From NCBI RefSeq assembly GCF_900107965.1, contig NZ_FNVU01000001.1:744001-808000 (forward strand): a stretch of 64,000 nt of DNA, in the 5' to 3' direction. This document shows, one piece after another, positions 56,604 to 64,000 of the stretch. Source of the stretch: Actinacidiphila yanglinensis (GTDB lineage: Bacteria; Actinomycetota; Actinomycetes; Streptomycetales; Streptomycetaceae). The number at the start of each line of letters is the position of its first letter. Position 1 is the stretch's first letter. Both the position numbers and the translations under genes were made by a program. The notes under the pieces were generated by a model. That model searched no databases. It had not been told where the DNA came from and was given only the letters and a program-made list of their open reading frames with translations.

Positions 56604-58021
56604 CTGCTCCCACGGAGACCACTCACCCGGAGCTCGAGGGCATCGGCACCTACGAGTACGGCTGGGCCGACTCCGACACCGCCGGCGCCGCCGCCAAGCG
56701 CGGCCTGTCGGAGGAGGTCGTCCGCGACATCTCCGGCAAGAAGTCCGAGCCGGAGTGGATGCTGAAGATGCGGCTGAAGGGCCTGCGGCTGTTCGGCAAG
56801 AAGCCGATGCCGACCTGGGGCTCCGATCTCACCGGCATCGACTTCGACAACATCAAGTACTTCGTGCGGTCCACGGAGAAGCAGGCGGAGTCCTGGGAGG
56901 ACCTGCCCGAGGACATCAAGAACACCTACGACAAGCTCGGCATCCCCGAGGCGGAGAAGCAGCGCCTGGTCGCCGGTGTCGCGGCGCAGTACGAGTCCGA
57001 GGTCGTCTACCACCAGATCCGCGAGGACCTGGAGGAGCAGGGCGTCATCTTCCAGGACACCGACACCGCGCTGCGCGAGCACCCGGAGCTGTTCCAGGAG
57101 TACTTCGGCACCGTCATCCCGGCCGGCGACAACAAGTTCGCCTCGCTGAACACGGCGGTGTGGTCCGGCGGCTCGTTCATCTACGTGCCGAAGGGCGTGC
57201 ACGTGGAGATCCCGCTGCAGGCGTACTTCCGGATCAACACCGAGAACATGGGCCAGTTCGAGCGGACCCTGATCATCGTCGACGAAGACGCCTACGTGCA
57301 CTACGTCGAGGGCTGCACCGCGCCGATCTACAAGTCGGACTCGCTGCACTCCGCGGTGGTCGAGATCATCGTGAAGAAGGGCGGCCGCTGCCGCTACACG
57401 ACCATCCAGAACTGGTCGAACAACGTCTACAACCTGGTCACCAAGCGCGCCGTCGCCTACGAGGGCGCCACCATGGAGTGGATCGACGGCAACATCGGCT
57501 CCAAGGTGACGATGAAGTACCCGGCGGTCTACCTGATGGGCGAGCACGCCAAGGGCGAGACGCTGTCCATCGCGTTCGCCGGCGAGGGCCAGCACCAGGA
57601 CGCGGGCGCGAAGATGGTGCACATGGCGCCGAACACGTCGTCCAACATCGTCTCCAAGTCGGTGGCCCGCGGCGGCGGCCGCACCTCCTACCGCGGTCTG
57701 ATCGAGATCGGCGAGGGCTCCTCCGGCGCGAAGTCCAACGTGCTGTGCGACGCGCTGCTGGTCGACACGATCTCGCGCTCCGACACCTACCCGTACGTCG
57801 ACGTGCGGGAGGACGACGTGTCGATGGGCCACGAGGCGACCGTCTCCAAGGTCTCCGACGACCAGCTCTTCTACCTGATGAGCCGCGGCATGACCGAGTT
57901 CGAGGCCATGGCGATGATCGTGCGCGGCTTCGTCGAGCCGATCGCCAAGGAGCTGCCGATGGAGTACGCCCTCGAACTGAACCGGCTGATCGAGCTGCAG
58001 ATGGAAGGCGCGGTGGGCTGA
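56600..58021 (+). CDS. sufB: Fe-S cluster assembly scaffold SufB
   Basis: The product (473 aa) is the larger SufBCD scaffold subunit. [28 protein letters not shown] (with a conserved Cys), [14 protein letters not shown] and [14 protein letters not shown] are the beta-helix motifs, and [10 protein letters not shown]-type and [19 protein letters not shown] sequences form the C-terminal SufC-binding region. The ATG overlaps the sufR stop, and GGAGG lies 8 nt upstream. Confidence 0.97.
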   Translation: MTAPTETTHPELEGIGTYEYGWADSDTAGAAAKRGLSEEVVRDISGKKSEPEWMLKMRLKGLRLFGKKPMPTWGSDLTGIDFDNIKYFVRSTEKQAESWEDLPEDIKNTYDKLGIPEAEKQRLVAGVAAQYESEVVYHQIREDLEEQGVIFQDTDTALREHPELFQEYFGTVIPAGDNKFASLNTAVWSGGSFIYVPKGVHVEIPLQAYFRINTENMGQFERTLIIVDEDAYVHYVEGCTAPIYKSDSLHSAVVEIIVKKGGRCRYTTIQNWSNNVYNLVTKRAVAYEGATMEWIDGNIGSKVTMKYPAVYLMGEHAKGETLSIAFAGEGQHQDAGAKMVHMAPNTSSNIVSKSVARGGGRTSYRGLIEIGEGSSGAKSNVLCDALLVDTISRSDTYPYVDVREDDVSMGHEATVSKVSDDQLFYLMSRGMTEFEAMAMIVRGFVEPIAKELPMEYALELNRLIELQMEGAVG

Positions 58022-58097
58022 CCCGGGTCCCCCCGGGCATCCCCGCCGCCCCCGTCCGTACCGATCGAAGCAATCCCAGAGGAGCAGCAGTACACCT

Positions 58098-59279
58098 ATG
58101 GCCGAGAACACCCCTGCGGGCAGCACCACGGACGGTGCCATCACGGTGGGGCAGCCGGTTGAGCAGCCCGCCGACGCCCGGGTCAGCGCCGCCCCGTCCT
58201 ACGACGTGGCCGACTTCCCCGTGCCGAACGGGCGCGAGGAGGAGTGGCGCTTCACCCCGCTGGAGCGGCTGCGCGGGCTGCACGACGGCACCGCCGAGGC
58301 CACCGGCTCGCTGCGGGTCGAGGTGACGGCGCCCGAGGCCGTCACCGTGCAGACCGTCGACCGCACCGACCCGCGGGTCGGCAAGGCCGGCAAGCCCGTC
58401 GACCGGGTCGTCGCGCAGGCGTTCAGCGCCTTCGAGAAGGCGTCGGTGATCAGCGTCCCGAAGGACACCGTGCTCACCGAGCCGGTCCGGATCTCCGTGC
58501 ACGGCGAGGGCGGCGTCGCCTACGGCCACCAGGTCGTCGAGGTCGGCGCCTTCGCCGAGGCCGTGGTGGTGCTGGACCACACCGGCGACACCACCCTCGC
58601 CGCCAACGTCGAGTTCCTGGTGGGCGACGGTGCCAAGCTCACCGTGGTCTCCGTCCAGGACTGGGCCGACACCGCGGTGCACGTCGCCCAGCACACCGCG
58701 CTGGTCGGCCGCGACGCGAGCTTCAAGTCCGTGGTGGTCACCTTCGGCGGCGACGTGGTCCGGCTGCACCCGCGGGTCGTCTACGGCGCCACCGGCGGCG
58801 AGGCCGACCTGTTCGGGCTGTACTTCACCGACCGCGGCCAGCACCAGGAGCACCGCCTCTTCATCGACCACGACACGCCGCACTGCCGGTCCAACGTGGC
58901 CTACAAGGGCGCCCTCCAGGGCCAGGACGCGCACGCGGTGTGGATCGGCGACGTGCTGATCCGGGCCGCGGCCGAGGGCACCGACACCTACGAGCTGAAC
59001 CGGAACCTCGTCCTCACCGACGGCGCCCGGGTCGACTCGGTGCCCAACCTGGAGATCGAGACCGGCGAGATCGTCGGCGCCGGCCACGCCTCCGCGACCG
59101 GCCGGTTCGAGGACGAGCAGCTCTTCTACCTGATGAGCCGCGGTATCCGCGCCGAGGACGCCCGGCGCCTGGTGGTGCGCGGGTTCTTCGGCGAGCTGGT
59201 CCAGCAGATCGGACTGCCCGACCTGGAGGAGCGGCTGATGGCGAAGATCGACACGGAACTGGAGGCGGCGGTCGGATGA
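58098..59279 (+). CDS. sufD: Fe-S cluster assembly protein SufD
   Basis: The product (393 aa) is the paralogous scaffold subunit that pairs with SufB. PNGREEEWRFTPLERL, FTDRGQHQEHRLFIDHDTPHCRSNVAYKGAL and [23 protein letters not shown] are typical. The Cys in PHCRS and adjacent His residues correspond to the cluster-building interface. It begins 76 nt after sufB with GGAG upstream, and ends in an ATGA overlap with the next gene. Confidence 0.96.
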   Translation: MAENTPAGSTTDGAITVGQPVEQPADARVSAAPSYDVADFPVPNGREEEWRFTPLERLRGLHDGTAEATGSLRVEVTAPEAVTVQTVDRTDPRVGKAGKPVDRVVAQAFSAFEKASVISVPKDTVLTEPVRISVHGEGGVAYGHQVVEVGAFAEAVVVLDHTGDTTLAANVEFLVGDGAKLTVVSVQDWADTAVHVAQHTALVGRDASFKSVVVTFGGDVVRLHPRVVYGATGGEADLFGLYFTDRGQHQEHRLFIDHDTPHCRSNVAYKGALQGQDAHAVWIGDVLIRAAAEGTDTYELNRNLVLTDGARVDSVPNLEIETGEIVGAGHASATGRFEDEQLFYLMSRGIRAEDARRLVVRGFFGELVQQIGLPDLEERLMAKIDTELEAAVG

Positions 59280-59605
59280 CCAGCACCGTGCCCTTCGTCC
59301 GCGTCTGCGCGCTGAGCGAGCTGGAGGACGACACCCCGCACCGCGTCGAGGTCGACGGTGTGCCGGTCTCGGTGGTCCGCACCGAGGGCGAGGTGTTCGC
59401 GATCAACGACATCTGCTCGCACGCCAACGTCTCGCTCGCCGAGGGCGAGGTGGAGGACTGCCAGATCGAGTGCTGGCTGCACGGCTCCAGCTTCGACCTG
59501 CGCACCGGCAAGCCCTCCGGACTGCCCGCCACGCGGCCCGTCCCCGTTTACCCCGTCAAGATCGTTGGGGACGACGTGCTCGTCTCCGTCACCCAGGAGT
59601 CCTGA
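59276..59605 (+). CDS. Rieske-type [2Fe-2S] ferredoxin in the suf operon
   Basis: The product (109 aa) is a small cytoplasmic Rieske ferredoxin like the ferredoxin subunit of aromatic-ring dioxygenases. Ligands are CSHANVSLAEGE (C-x-H) and CWLHGSSFD (C-x2-H). There is no signal peptide. Its position between sufD and sufC, with an ATGA overlap to sufD, suggests electron supply or cluster testing in assembly; that role is inference. This gene is common in actinobacterial suf operons. Confidence 0.93.
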   Translation: MTSTVPFVRVCALSELEDDTPHRVEVDGVPVSVVRTEGEVFAINDICSHANVSLAEGEVEDCQIECWLHGSSFDLRTGKPSGLPATRPVPVYPVKIVGDDVLVSVTQES

Positions 59606-59612
59606 GTCACCC

Positions 59613-60377
59613 ATGGCAACGCTTGAAATCCACGACCTGCGCGTCACCGTCGAAGCCGACAACGCCACCAAGGAAATCCTCAAGGGCGTCGACCTCACCG
59701 TGAAACAGGGCGAGACCCACGCCATCATGGGCCCCAACGGCTCCGGCAAGTCCACCCTGGCCTACTCGCTGGCCGGGCACCCGAAGTACACCGTCACCGG
59801 CGGCACCGTCACGCTCGACGGCGAGGACGTGCTGGCGATGACCGTCGACGAGCGGGCCCGGGCCGGCGTCTTCCTCGCCATGCAGTACCCGGTCGAGATC
59901 CCCGGCGTGTCGGTCTCCAACTTCCTGCGCACCTCCGCCACCGCCGTCCGCGGCGAGGCGCCCAAGCTGCGTACCTGGGTGAAGGAGGTCAAGGAGGCCA
60001 TGGAGCACCTGCACATGGACCCCTCCTTCGCCGAGCGCAACGTCAACGAGGGCTTCTCCGGCGGCGAGAAGAAGCGCCACGAGATCCTCCAGCTCGAACT
60101 GCTCAAGCCGAGCATCGCGATCCTCGACGAGACCGACTCCGGCCTCGACGTCGACGCCCTGCGGATCGTCTCCGAAGGCGTCAACCGGGTCCGTGAGAAC
60201 GGCGAGGTCGGCACCCTGCTGATCACGCACTACACGCGCATCCTGCGCTACATCAAGCCCGACTTCGTGCACGTCTTCTCGGCCGGCCGGATCGTCGAGT
60301 CCGGTGGCGCCGAGCTCGCCGACAAGCTGGAGGAAGAGGGCTACGAGTCCTACGTGAAGGGTGGCGCTGCCGCGTGA
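59613..60377 (+). CDS. sufC: Fe-S cluster assembly ATPase SufC
   Basis: The product (254 aa) is the ABC-type ATPase of SufBCD. Walker A is MGPNGSGKSTLAY near residue 36, the signature is GFSGGEKKRHEILQ, Walker B is IAILDETDSGLDVDAL, and the His switch is ITHYTRIL. It lacks membrane segments, as expected. The stop overlaps the sufS start as GTGA. Confidence 0.97.
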   Translation: MATLEIHDLRVTVEADNATKEILKGVDLTVKQGETHAIMGPNGSGKSTLAYSLAGHPKYTVTGGTVTLDGEDVLAMTVDERARAGVFLAMQYPVEIPGVSVSNFLRTSATAVRGEAPKLRTWVKEVKEAMEHLHMDPSFAERNVNEGFSGGEKKRHEILQLELLKPSIAILDETDSGLDVDALRIVSEGVNRVRENGEVGTLLITHYTRILRYIKPDFVHVFSAGRIVESGGAELADKLEEEGYESYVKGGAAA

Positions 60378-61651
60378 CATCGACCTCGCCGATCGGCAGG
60401 GTGCCGGCCGGCCTCCTGGACACCGAGGCGATCCGCAAGGACTTCCCGATCCTGGACCGCCTGGTCCACGACGACCGCCGGCTGGTCTACCTCGACAACG
60501 CCGCGACCTCGCAGAAGCCGCGCCAGGTGCTGGACACGCTCAACGCGTACTACGAGCAGTCCAACGCCAACGTGCACCGCGGTGTCCACGTGCTCGCCGA
60601 GGAAGCCACCGCGCTGTACGAGGGCGCCCGCGACAAGGTCGCCGCCTTCATCAACGCGCCCAGCCGCGACGAGGTGATATTCACCAAGAACGCCTCGGAG
60701 TCGCTGAACCTGGTGGCGAACATGCTCGGCTGGGCCGACGAGCCCTACCGGGTGGACAGCAACACCGAGATCGTCATCACCGAGATGGAGCACCACTCCA
60801 ACATCGTGCCGTGGCAGCTGCTCTCGCAGCGCACCGGCGCCAAGCTGAAGTGGTTCGGCCTCACCGACGACGGCCGGCTCGACCTGTCCGAGATCGATCA
60901 GGTCATCACCGAGGACACCAAGATCGTCTCGTTCGTGCTGGTGTCCAACATCCTCGGCACCGTGAACCCGGTCGAGGCGATCGTGCGCCGCGCCCAGCAG
61001 GTCGGCGCGCTCGTCCTGATCGATGCCTCGCAGGCCGCCCCGCACATGCCGCTGGACGTCCAGGCGCTCGGCGCGGACTTCGTCGCCTTCACCGGCCACA
61101 AGATGCTCGGCCCGACCGGCATCGGCGTGCTGTGGGGCCGGCAGGAGCTGCTGGAGGACCTGCCGCCCTTCCTCGGCGGCGGCGAGATGATCGAGACCGT
61201 CTCGATGCACTCCTCCACCTACGCGCCCGCGCCGCACAAGTTCGAGGCCGGCACCCCGCCGATCGCGCAGGCGATCGGCCTGGGCGCGGCGGTGGACTAC
61301 CTCAGTGCGCTCGGCATGGACAAGGTCGCCGCCCACGAGCACGCGATCACCGAGTACGCGCTGGGCCGGCTGCTGGAGGTGCCCGATCTGCGGATCATCG
61401 GCCCGACCACCGGCGAGGACCGCGGCGCGGCGATCTCCTTCACGCTCGGCGACATCCACCCGCACGACGTCGGGCAGGTGCTGGACGAGCAGGGCATCGC
61501 GGTCCGGGTCGGCCACCACTGCGCCCGCCCGGTCTGCCTGCGGTACGGAATTCCCGCGACCACGCGAGCGTCGTTCTATCTGTACTCCACTCCGGCCGAG
61601 GTCGACGCCCTGGTCGAGGGGCTGGAGCAGGTCCGGAACTTCTTCGGCTGA
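60374..61651 (+). CDS. sufS: Cysteine desulfurase SufS
   Basis: The product (425 aa) is a PLP-dependent group II cysteine desulfurase that provides sulfur. NVHRGVHVLAEEAT, EMEHHSNIVPWQLL, DASQAAPHMPLDV, the PLP Lys in FTGHKMLGPTGIG, and the catalytic Cys loop RVGHHCARPVC are visible. The GTG at 60374 overlaps the sufC stop. sufU follows 13 nt later. Confidence 0.97.
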   Translation: MTSTSPIGRVPAGLLDTEAIRKDFPILDRLVHDDRRLVYLDNAATSQKPRQVLDTLNAYYEQSNANVHRGVHVLAEEATALYEGARDKVAAFINAPSRDEVIFTKNASESLNLVANMLGWADEPYRVDSNTEIVITEMEHHSNIVPWQLLSQRTGAKLKWFGLTDDGRLDLSEIDQVITEDTKIVSFVLVSNILGTVNPVEAIVRRAQQVGALVLIDASQAAPHMPLDVQALGADFVAFTGHKMLGPTGIGVLWGRQELLEDLPPFLGGGEMIETVSMHSSTYAPAPHKFEAGTPPIAQAIGLGAAVDYLSALGMDKVAAHEHAITEYALGRLLEVPDLRIIGPTTGEDRGAAISFTLGDIHPHDVGQVLDEQGIAVRVGHHCARPVCLRYGIPATTRASFYLYSTPAEVDALVEGLEQVRNFFG

Positions 61652-61664
61652 TGGCGGTGCTGCT

Positions 61665-62120
61665 GTGAAACTCGACTCGATGTACCAGGACGTGATCCTC
61701 GACCACTACAAGCACCCGCACGGGCGGGGCTTGCGGGAGGGCCAGTCCGAGGTGCACCACGTCAACCCCACCTGCGGGGACGAGATCACCCTGCGGGTGC
61801 GGATGGACGGCACCGTGATCGGTGACGTCAGCTACGAGGGTCAGGGCTGCTCGATCAGCCAGGCCAGCGCCTCGGTGCTCAACGAACTTCTGGTCGGCAA
61901 GGACGTGTCCGAGGCGCAGAAGATCCAGGAGACCTTCCTGGAGCTGATGCAGTCCCGCGGACGGATCGAGCCCGACGAGGCGATGGAGGAGGTGCTGGAG
62001 GACGCGATCGCGTTCGCCGGCGTCTCCAAGTACCCGGCGCGCGTCAAGTGCGCGCTGCTGAGCTGGATGGCGTGGAAGGACGCGACGGCGCAGGCGCTGT
62101 CCGAAGGGAAGCCCGCATGA
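61665..62120 (+). CDS. sufU: Zinc-dependent sulfurtransferase SufU
   Basis: The product (151 aa) accepts sulfur from SufS and passes it to SufBCD. MYQDVILDHYKHPHGRG starts the IscU-like fold. Three conserved Cys are in NPTCGDEI, GQGCSIS and ARVKCAL, with the Asp in CGDE completing the zinc site. The GTG at 61665 is chosen; an internal ATG at 61680 is less likely. It overlaps the next gene as ATGA. Confidence 0.95.
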   Translation: MKLDSMYQDVILDHYKHPHGRGLREGQSEVHHVNPTCGDEITLRVRMDGTVIGDVSYEGQGCSISQASASVLNELLVGKDVSEAQKIQETFLELMQSRGRIEPDEAMEEVLEDAIAFAGVSKYPARVKCALLSWMAWKDATAQALSEGKPA

Positions 62121-62464
62121 CGAACAACACCGTGCCCAACGGCCTGAGCACCACCCCTGCCTCCGAGGAGGAGGTGCGCGAGGCGCTCTACGACGTCGTC
62201 GACCCCGAGCTGGGCATCGACGTGGTGAACCTCGGCCTGATCTACGGCATCCACATCGACGACTCCAACGTCGCCACGCTCGACATGACGCTCACCTCGG
62301 CGGCCTGCCCGCTGACCGACGTCATCGAGGAGCAGGCCACCAGCGCGACCGAGGGCATCGTCCGCGAGCTGAAGATCAACTGGGTCTGGATGCCGCCGTG
62401 GGGCCCCGACAAGATCACCGATGACGGCCGCGAGCAGCTTCGCGCGCTGGGCTTCAACGTCTGA
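62117..62464 (+). CDS. Metal-sulfur cluster assembly factor (SufT/MIP18-like, DUF59)
   Basis: The product (115 aa) is a DUF59 protein. VREALYDVVDPELGIDVVNLGLIYGI is the family signature, and LTSAACPLTDVI holds the conserved Cys. SufT-type proteins help cluster maturation or delivery. It is the last gene of the sufR-B-D-Rieske-C-S-U operon and is followed by a strong hairpin. It may also be annotated as a PaaD-like protein. Confidence 0.93.
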   Translation: MTNNTVPNGLSTTPASEEEVREALYDVVDPELGIDVVNLGLIYGIHIDDSNVATLDMTLTSAACPLTDVIEEQATSATEGIVRELKINWVWMPPWGPDKITDDGREQLRALGFNV

Positions 62465-62494
62465 CGGGTTCCCCCCGGACACGCGGTCCCACCG

Positions 62495-62533
62495 GACGGC
62501 CGCCGTACGCACTCGCTGCGTACGGCGGCCGTC
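62495..62533 (+). terminator. Terminator hairpin of the suf operon
   Basis: A perfect 17-bp stem, GACGGCCGCCGTACGCA (62495-62511) with its complement (62517-62533), has a CTCGC loop. It begins 31 nt after the final suf gene. Confidence 0.85.
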
Positions 62534-62769
62534 GCGTCGTTCCGGCCCGGCGCCCGTGCGGTGGGGCATCGTGCCGGTAGGGCCTCGTTCAGCGCGTCGA
62601 CACCGTCACGCATAGTGATGATGATCGTACGAATGTCGCGGCGAATGTCCCGCTGTGTCCCCAAGGTGTAACGGCACGCCGGAGATCGCTGACATTGCCC
62701 GTCCTGTGGGTACACGATCAACGCAGGCGCACCGAACGCCTCAGCCGTCGCACAGGAAAGGCCAGGACC
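62534..62769. other. Intergenic region before the DUF4232 lipoprotein gene
   Basis: Relatively AT-rich around CATAGTGATGATGATCG (62612-62628). A short direct repeat, GAATGTC, occurs twice (62632-62638 and 62644-62650). No gene or confident promoter is visible. Confidence 0.4.
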
Positions 62770-63480
62770 ATGCGCACCACCAGGACCGTCCGCACCGGAA
62801 CGCTCGTCGTCATGTTCGCCACCGCAGGGTTCGCCCTGGCGGCGTGCGGGTCCGACGCGAGCGACACCGCCGCTTCCTCCTCTGCCACGTCCTCCTCCGC
62901 CGCGTCGTCGTCCCAGCCCGATCCCAGCAGCACCTCGGCGGGCGGTGCCACGGCCGATCCGGCCACCGTCGGCGGGGTGTCCGGCGACTCCGGCAAGTCC
63001 GGGGAGTCCGCCGTGTCGGGCGGGTCCGGCGCGACCGCCTCCGCGGGGACGTCCGTGCCGGCCTGTACCACCGACCAGCTGCGCGCCACCGCCGCCAACT
63101 TCTCCTCGGGCGCGGGCAGCACCGGTTTCCAGATCGTCTTCCAGAACAAGGGCTCCTCGCCGTGCAGCCTCTCGGGCTACCCCGGCGTGTCCTTCGTGAA
63201 GATCCACAACATCCAGCTCGGCAAGGCCGCCGCGCGCACCAGCGACACCCCGGCCACCCGGGTCACCCTGATTCCCAACGCCCACGCGTACGCCGACGTG
63301 CGGACCGTCAACGGCGTCGGCGGGTACTCCGCCGCGCAGTGCGACCTGACCACCGTGCCGACCCTGCGCGTCTACCCGCCGAACCAGAAGGAGTCCACGA
63401 ACATCCCCTGGAACCGGCAGGAGTGCGTCGGCTCGTCGATCCAGAACCTCCAGGTGGGGCCGGTGCACGGCAACAAGTAG
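62770..63480 (+). CDS. DUF4232 lipoprotein
   Basis: The product (236 aa) has a signal peptide ending in lipobox LAACG (Cys near residue 24), so it is membrane-anchored outside the cell. A Ser/Ala/Gly-rich linker (25-95) leads to a DUF4232 domain: ACTTDQLRATAANFSSGAGSTGFQIVFQNKG, CSLSGYPGVSFV and a closing Cys in QECVGSS. DUF4232 proteins are common in actinobacteria and have no assigned function. AAAGG near 62757 supports the ATG. Confidence 0.85.
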   Translation: MRTTRTVRTGTLVVMFATAGFALAACGSDASDTAASSSATSSSAASSSQPDPSSTSAGGATADPATVGGVSGDSGKSGESAVSGGSGATASAGTSVPACTTDQLRATAANFSSGAGSTGFQIVFQNKGSSPCSLSGYPGVSFVKIHNIQLGKAAARTSDTPATRVTLIPNAHAYADVRTVNGVGGYSAAQCDLTTVPTLRVYPPNQKESTNIPWNRQECVGSSIQNLQVGPVHGNK

Positions 63481-63528
63481 CCGCGGCCCCGGCTGTGTCG
63501 GCTGGGGCAGGAGGTGCGGTCCGACCCC

Positions 63529-63558
63529 TTGGCGGTGCCCAACGGAGGCTGCTAGCTT
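63529..63558 (+). promoter_or_regulatory. Predicted promoter of the Tat-exported gene
   Basis: TTGGCG (63529-63534), an 18-nt spacer and TAGCTT (63553-63558) form a plausible vegetative promoter with a start near 63565, just before the palindromic operator. Confidence 0.45.
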
Positions 63559-63572
63559 CCGGGTTGGGACTT

Positions 63573-63586
63573 TGACAACGTTGCCA
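63573..63586. promoter_or_regulatory. LacI-type operator
   Basis: TGACAACGTTGCCA is a near-perfect palindrome with a central CG, the form bound by LacI-family sugar repressors. It lies just downstream of the predicted transcription start, where a repressor would block elongation. The regulator gene is not in this window. Confidence 0.6.
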
Positions 63587-63619
63587 TCGCGCGCGCGGCG
63601 CGAAAGGGGAGTGGACGCC

Positions 63620-64000
63620 ATGGACTCGGATGCGGCCGCACGGGAATCACGAGGCGTCACCAGACGGGGCATCCTGGGGACCGCCGGAACCGGCGTCGTG
63701 GCGGGCACCCTCGCGGCCGCCGGTCTGGCCGGCCTGGGGGCGACGTCGGCGCATGCCGACGAGCCGTCGCGGGCCGGTATCCCGCAGGGGAACCGTCCCG
63801 GCGGCGGCCGGGTGGGGTACACCATGCCGACCCTGGCGTTCGGCGACGCCGCCACGCAGCAACTGCTGGGCACCGCCTACGAGTCGGCGCTGACCGATCT
63901 GTTCGGGATCAACACCGCCTACGCGGACCCCGGGACGTACGACGCCGCCAAGCTGGTGACGTATCCGAGCGGTTCGTTCGTCCGGGCCGGCGGCGGCTAC
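63620..64000 (+). CDS. Tat-exported protein, probable carbohydrate-active enzyme (5' part)
   Basis: Only the first 127 residues are present. The signal contains TRRGILGTAGTGVVAGTLAAAG and ends near AHA, so export by Tat is likely. The mature part (GYTMPTLAFGDAATQQLLGTA, FGINTAYADPGTYDAAKLV, PSGSFVRAGGGY) resembles secreted glycosidases that I cannot place in a family. The LacI-type operator upstream supports regulation by a sugar. AAAGGGGAG lies 8 nt before the ATG. Confidence 0.7.
   Translation, partial: MDSDAAARESRGVTRRGILGTAGTGVVAGTLAAAGLAGLGATSAHADEPSRAGIPQGNRPGGGRVGYTMPTLAFGDAATQQLLGTAYESALTDLFGINTAYADPGTYDAAKLVTYPSGSFVRAGGGY

Noticed and set aside
62580-62611. Short minus-strand gene starting MRDGVDALNEAL before the DUF4232 gene
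   Set aside because: It runs into the suf terminator hairpin and then gives low-complexity sequence, with no ribosome binding site.

Overview
This 64 kb window is a very GC-rich chromosomal segment from a Streptomyces or a close relative in the Streptomycetaceae. The evidence is the strong third-position GC bias, many GTG starts, WhiA, an RbpA-family protein, OpcA, a sufR-sufBDCSU operon, and a gene order (polA - rpsA - coaE - uvrB - uvrA - uvrC - rapZ - yvcK - whiA - gap - pgk - tpiA - secG - pgi - pgl/opcA/zwf/tal/tkt - ctaB - ctaA - suf) that I recall as the conserved core of Streptomyces chromosomes. I see no phage, plasmid, transposase, CRISPR, tRNA or rRNA. Most of the window is housekeeping; the unusual material is in the intergenic DNA and in a few accessory domains.

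Layout. 1-8.4 kb: 5' end of a molybdopterin oxidoreductase (minus), polA, a secreted lytic transglycosylase, then hrpB and a SAM methyltransferase (minus). 8.5-14.4 kb: rpsA with its own promoter and terminator, a PAC2 protein, coaE, a TPR protein, an SPFH/slipin protein and ogt (minus). 14.5-28.8 kb: the three uvr genes, interspersed with a Ter stress module (TerD, a TerD fused to a degenerate FtsK-like domain, TerC), a CtaG-like oxidase assembly protein, a metallo-beta-lactamase-fold hydrolase and a Rieske lipoprotein. 26.6-31.8 kb: a tightly overlapping uvrC-rapZ-yvcK-whiA operon. 32.4-36.5 kb: lower glycolysis (gap, pgk, tpiA), secG and an RbpA-family gene. 36.6-41.5 kb: an RpiR-type regulator, a BadF-type sugar kinase, an SIS isomerase-like protein and pgi. 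41.6-48.3 kb: the minus-strand pentose phosphate operon tkt-tal-zwf-opcA-pgl. 48.5-55.6 kb: ctaB, a small conserved protein, an amidohydrolase, ctaA, a Tat-exported beta-helix protein and an ABC exporter pair. 55.7-62.5 kb: the Fe-S assembly operon sufR-B-D-Rieske-C-S-U-SufT. 62.7-64 kb: a DUF4232 lipoprotein and the 5' end of a Tat-exported protein behind a LacI-type operator.

Themes. Central carbon metabolism is almost contiguous: pgi, gap, pgk, tpiA and the whole pentose phosphate branch. Heme A synthesis (ctaB, ctaA) and Fe-S cluster synthesis follow. DNA repair (polA, uvrABC, ogt) dominates the first half.

The most unusual signals are: a dispersed family of intergenic inverted repeats, with one relative apparently inserted in frame inside sufR; a composite tandem and inverted repeat of nearly 500 bp between whiA and gap; a 23-bp inverted repeat that covers the ribosome binding site of the Rieske lipoprotein; a factor-independent terminator whose stem encodes the end of the opposite gene; a TerD protein joined to an apparent FtsK-like pseudo-ATPase; and several genes that look leaderless.
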